From: an uncultured Bacteroidia bacterium
GTDB taxonomy: Bacteria > Bacteroidota > Bacteroidia > Bacteroidales > CAJPTX01
Assembly (NCBI GenBank): GCA_938040915.1
Contig: CALHZE010000249.1
Coordinates: 1 to 7,617, forward strand
Direction: 5' to 3'
Length of the DNA: 7,617 nucleotides
Part shown: piece after piece, positions 5,908 to 7,617 of the stretch
Numbering within the stretch: position 1 is the stretch's first letter
How the letters are laid out: each line of letters starts with the position of its first letter
Notes under the pieces: model-generated
Databases searched by the model: none
Told to the model about the DNA's origin: nothing
The model's input: the letters and a program-made list of their open reading frames with translations, nothing else
Translations under genes and position numbers: made by a program

Positions 5908-7140
5908 ATGAGCGATACAGCGAAGTTGAGGGGAAGCCTAAACACGATAGAGGAGGCGATAGAGGCCATCCGTAACGGCGAGTTTGTGATCGTGGTCGAC
6001 GACGAAGATCGGGAGAATGAGGGCGACTTTATCATAGCCGCCGAGAAGGTCACGCCCGAGAAGGTGAACTTCATGATGCGTTATGGTCGTGGGGTGCTTT
6101 GCGCTCCGATTACCGAGTCTCGGTGTCGGGAGCTTGATTTAGACATGCAGGTGTCAGTCAACACCTCGATGCACGAAACGCCGTTTACGGTGACGGTGGA
6201 TCGGATCGGGAATGGCTGCACGACGGGCGTCTCGATGTATGACCGTGCGCAGACGATCTTGGCGCTAGCCGACCCAAACATTCGTCCGACCGACTTGGCG
6301 CGTCCGGGGCACGTTTGTCCGTTGCGCGCGCGCGACCGTGGCGTTTTGCGCCGTGCGGGTCACACCGAGGCGGCCGTAGACTTGGCGCGTTTGGCGGGTC
6401 TGCAGCCGGCAGGCGCGCTCATCGAGGTGATTAACGAGGATGGCACTATGGCGCGTCTCCCGCAGTTGCTGGAGGTAGCACGCGCCAACCACTTTAAGAT
6501 CGTGTCGATAGAAGACCTCATCAAGTATCGCTTGAAGAACGAGAGTATCGTGGAGCGTGGTGCGGAGGCGTTGTTGCCGACCGAGTGGGGCGATTTCCAC
6601 ATCATCCCCTTCAAGCAAAAGTCGAATGGGTTGGAGCACGCGGCGCTCATCAAAGGGACGTGGTTGCCCGACGAAGACATCCTCGTGCGGGTACACTCCT
6701 CGTGTGCCACAGGCGACATCTTTGGGAGTCATCGTTGTGATTGTGGCGAGCAGTTGCACGAGGCGATGCGTCGCATCCAAGCTGCAGGCAAGGGAGTTAT
6801 TGTTTACCTCAACCAAGAGGGGCGTGGCATCGGTCTTTGCAATAAGATAAAGGCTTACGAACTGCAAGACCAAGGCATGGACACAGTGGAGGCAAACCTT
6901 CATCTCGGCTTTGCGGTCGACGAACGTGACTATGGGGTCGGGGCGAGCATCTTGCACGAATTGGGCGTAACGCGCATGCGGCTGATGACCAACAATCCGC
7001 TCAAGCGGACGGGGTTAGCTGGGTATGGGTTGATCGTGTCAGAGGTTGTACCGATCGAGATCACCCCCACCCCAGAGAACGAGCGTTACCTGAAGACCAA
7101 GCGCGACAAGATGGGGCACACGATCTTGAAGGAAAAATAG
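5908..7140 (+). CDS. ribBA: Bifunctional DHBP synthase / GTP cyclohydrolase II (RibBA)
   Basis: This 410-residue fusion supplies both branch precursors of riboflavin. The N-terminal RibB half (about 10-208) makes 3,4-dihydroxy-2-butanone 4-phosphate from ribulose 5-phosphate. It keeps DDEDRENEGD (31-40), C65, TTGVSMYDRA (105-114), RPGHVCPLRA (132-141), RRAGHTEA with H152, and E173. The C-terminal RibA half (about 215-385) opens GTP. It has the zinc cysteines C266, C277 and C279 in HSSCATGDIFGSHRCDCGEQL, then NQEGRGIGL (302-310), KIKAYELQDQG and TNNP (361-364). Both halves look active, unlike fusions in which one half has decayed. HSSC, where many bacteria have HSEC, is what I associate with Bacteroidota. 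ATG 5908 is 19 bp after the permease stop, so the two genes are probably co-transcribed. No FMN riboswitch is recognisable upstream. Confidence 0.97.
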   Translation: MSDTAKLRGSLNTIEEAIEAIRNGEFVIVVDDEDRENEGDFIIAAEKVTPEKVNFMMRYGRGVLCAPITESRCRELDLDMQVSVNTSMHETPFTVTVDRIGNGCTTGVSMYDRAQTILALADPNIRPTDLARPGHVCPLRARDRGVLRRAGHTEAAVDLARLAGLQPAGALIEVINEDGTMARLPQLLEVARANHFKIVSIEDLIKYRLKNESIVERGAEALLPTEWGDFHIIPFKQKSNGLEHAALIKGTWLPDEDILVRVHSSCATGDIFGSHRCDCGEQLHEAMRRIQAAGKGVIVYLNQEGRGIGLCNKIKAYELQDQGMDTVEANLHLGFAVDERDYGVGASILHELGVTRMRLMTNNPLKRTGLAGYGLIVSEVVPIEITPTPENERYLKTKRDKMGHTILKEK

Positions 7141-7155
7141 GTCCTAAGGGCGGAC
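7141..7155. repeat. Semi-palindromic 15-mer resembling the dapB promoter palindrome
   Basis: GTCCTAAGGGCGGAC begins immediately after the ribBA stop. It matches GTCCTAGGGACGGAC at 3974-3988 in 13 of 15 positions. The outer GTCC/GGAC arms pair in both copies. A second possible stem, GGGC/GCCC (7148-7160), overlaps it. No T run follows, so it is not a convincing intrinsic terminator for ribBA. Confidence 0.35.
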
Positions 7156-7261
7156 GGCCCGTGATGGAAGAGAGTCGTGGGAAGGGTAATCTTTAATCAC
7201 CAAGGCGCGTGCCGCCCGTTGCTAGGAAAGTGTATCCAAACACAATCCCAGTCTCCTGTAG

Positions 7262-7281
7262 GGGCGTAGCGTGCTACGCCC
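7262..7281. repeat. Strong GC hairpin: 9-bp stem, 2-nt loop
   Basis: GGGCGTAGC (7262-7270) is a perfect inverted repeat of GCTACGCCC (7273-7281) with only GT between; the RNA would form an 8-bp stem closing on a CGUG tetraloop. It is preceded by CTGTAGG and followed by a purine tract, not a T run, so intrinsic termination is unlikely. Its form resembles short dispersed palindromes (REP-like) that I recall from Bacteroidales intergenic DNA; that is memory, not a search result. It could also act as an RNA stabiliser or attenuate read-through from ribBA into fmt. Confidence 0.6.
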
Positions 7282-7285
7282 GCAC

Positions 7286-7323
7286 GAAGAGAAGAAGAGA
7301 GGAGAGGAGAGAAAAGAAGAAAG
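7286..7323 (+). repeat. 38-nt pure-purine tract with mirror repeat ahead of fmt
   Basis: Every base from 7286 to 7323 on the plus strand is A or G. Three GAGAG units in tandem (7297-7311) form the core of a 19-nt perfect mirror repeat (7295-7313). Homopurine mirror repeats can in principle form intramolecular triplexes. The GGAG-rich part ends about 16 nt before the fmt ATG, farther than an ordinary Shine-Dalgarno, but the tract could still help ribosomes load. Confidence 0.6.
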
Positions 7324-7327
7324 CGAG

Positions 7328-7617
7328 ATGCTTCCACGAATTGTTTACATGGGGACACCCGAGTTTGCGGTAGCACCGCTCCGTCAGCTTTGTGAGGCGG
7401 GCTATCCTATCGCATTGGTGGTGACCGTACCCGACAAACCCGCTGGGAGAGGACTCAAGTTACGCGGCTCGGCCGTCAAAGAGTATGCCGTAGCACAGGG
7501 GCTTCCGTTGGCACAACCCGCCAACTTGAAGGAGGAAGGCTTCTTGGAGACCCTTCGGGTCGCAAAGCCCGACATTGGCGTCGTGGTGGCTTTTCGCAAA
7601 CTCCCGAAGGTGGTTTA
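7328..7617 (+). CDS. fmt: Methionyl-tRNA formyltransferase, N-terminal part (cut by window end)
   Basis: Fmt transfers a formyl group from 10-formyltetrahydrofolate to Met-tRNAfMet for translation initiation. The first 96 codons are present, about a third of the usual 310-320 residues. The N-terminus has the family pattern YMGTPEFAVAPL (7-18), then the tRNA-loop motif VPDKPAGRG (40-48), KLRGSAVKEYA and LPLAQPANLKEE. It reaches VVVAFRKLPKVV, in the formyl-folate domain, at the window edge. ATG 7328 starts at the expected place before MGTPEF. The reading frame is intact to the last base, and the catalytic N-H-D residues would lie beyond the window. It follows ribBA on the same strand with a 187-bp spacer. 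Confidence 0.95.
   Translation, partial: MLPRIVYMGTPEFAVAPLRQLCEAGYPIALVVTVPDKPAGRGLKLRGSAVKEYAVAQGLPLAQPANLKEEGFLETLRVAKPDIGVVVAFRKLPKVV

Larger units (their letters stand above)
7156..7327. other. Rest of the ribBA-fmt spacer
   Basis: The spacer carries the GC hairpin and the purine tract. It has no TAnnTTTG box on the plus strand that I can find and no coding frame beyond a 10-codon ATG frame at 7164. A weak GGCG/CGCC stem lies near 7203-7215. Whether fmt is read through from ribBA or has its own promoter is not decided by the sequence. Confidence 0.5.

Noticed and set aside
6265..6957. 230-codon minus-strand frame inside ribBA
   Set aside because: It is antisense to conserved RibB and RibA motifs, and its product shows no family features.

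Overview
The window looks like a core chromosomal segment of a fairly GC-rich member of the Bacteroidota, probably order Bacteroidales. This rests on four observations: two divergent promoters carry the phylum-type -7 box TAnnTTTG (both TATCTTTG); Shine-Dalgarno sequences are mostly weak or absent; riboflavin synthesis is encoded by a fused RibBA whose GTP cyclohydrolase half has the HSSCATGD variant that I associate with this phylum; and a LptF/LptG-family permease sits directly upstream of ribBA. A Porphyromonas-like origin is possible but cannot be settled from this sequence.

Layout. A tight leftward (minus-strand) operon fills about positions 95-3932: dapB (dihydrodipicolinate reductase), mtaB (tRNA ms2t6A37 methylthiotransferase), an inositol-monophosphatase-family gene, and a LpxL/HtrB-family lipid A acyltransferase. 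Gaps between these genes are 12-15 bp. A 447-bp divergent intergenic region (3933-4379) holds both promoters, a perfect 15-bp interrupted palindrome in the dapB promoter, an array of five 11-bp repeats, and a terminator-like hairpin. To the right, on the plus strand, are a LptF/LptG-family permease (start chosen as GTG 4380), ribBA (5908-7140), a 187-bp spacer, and the first 96 codons of fmt (7328 to the window edge). The spacer contains a strong GC hairpin and a 38-nt pure-purine tract.

Functionally this is housekeeping: meso-diaminopimelate/lysine supply, tRNA modification, lipid A acylation, LPS transport, riboflavin synthesis and initiator tRNA formylation. Lipid A acylation and LPS transport are encoded on opposite arms of the same divergent region. 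All seven proteins keep their expected motifs. I found no tRNA, rRNA, CRISPR, insertion sequence or phage gene, and nothing that amounts to an undescribed multi-gene system. The observations worth a second look are all in the noncoding DNA.
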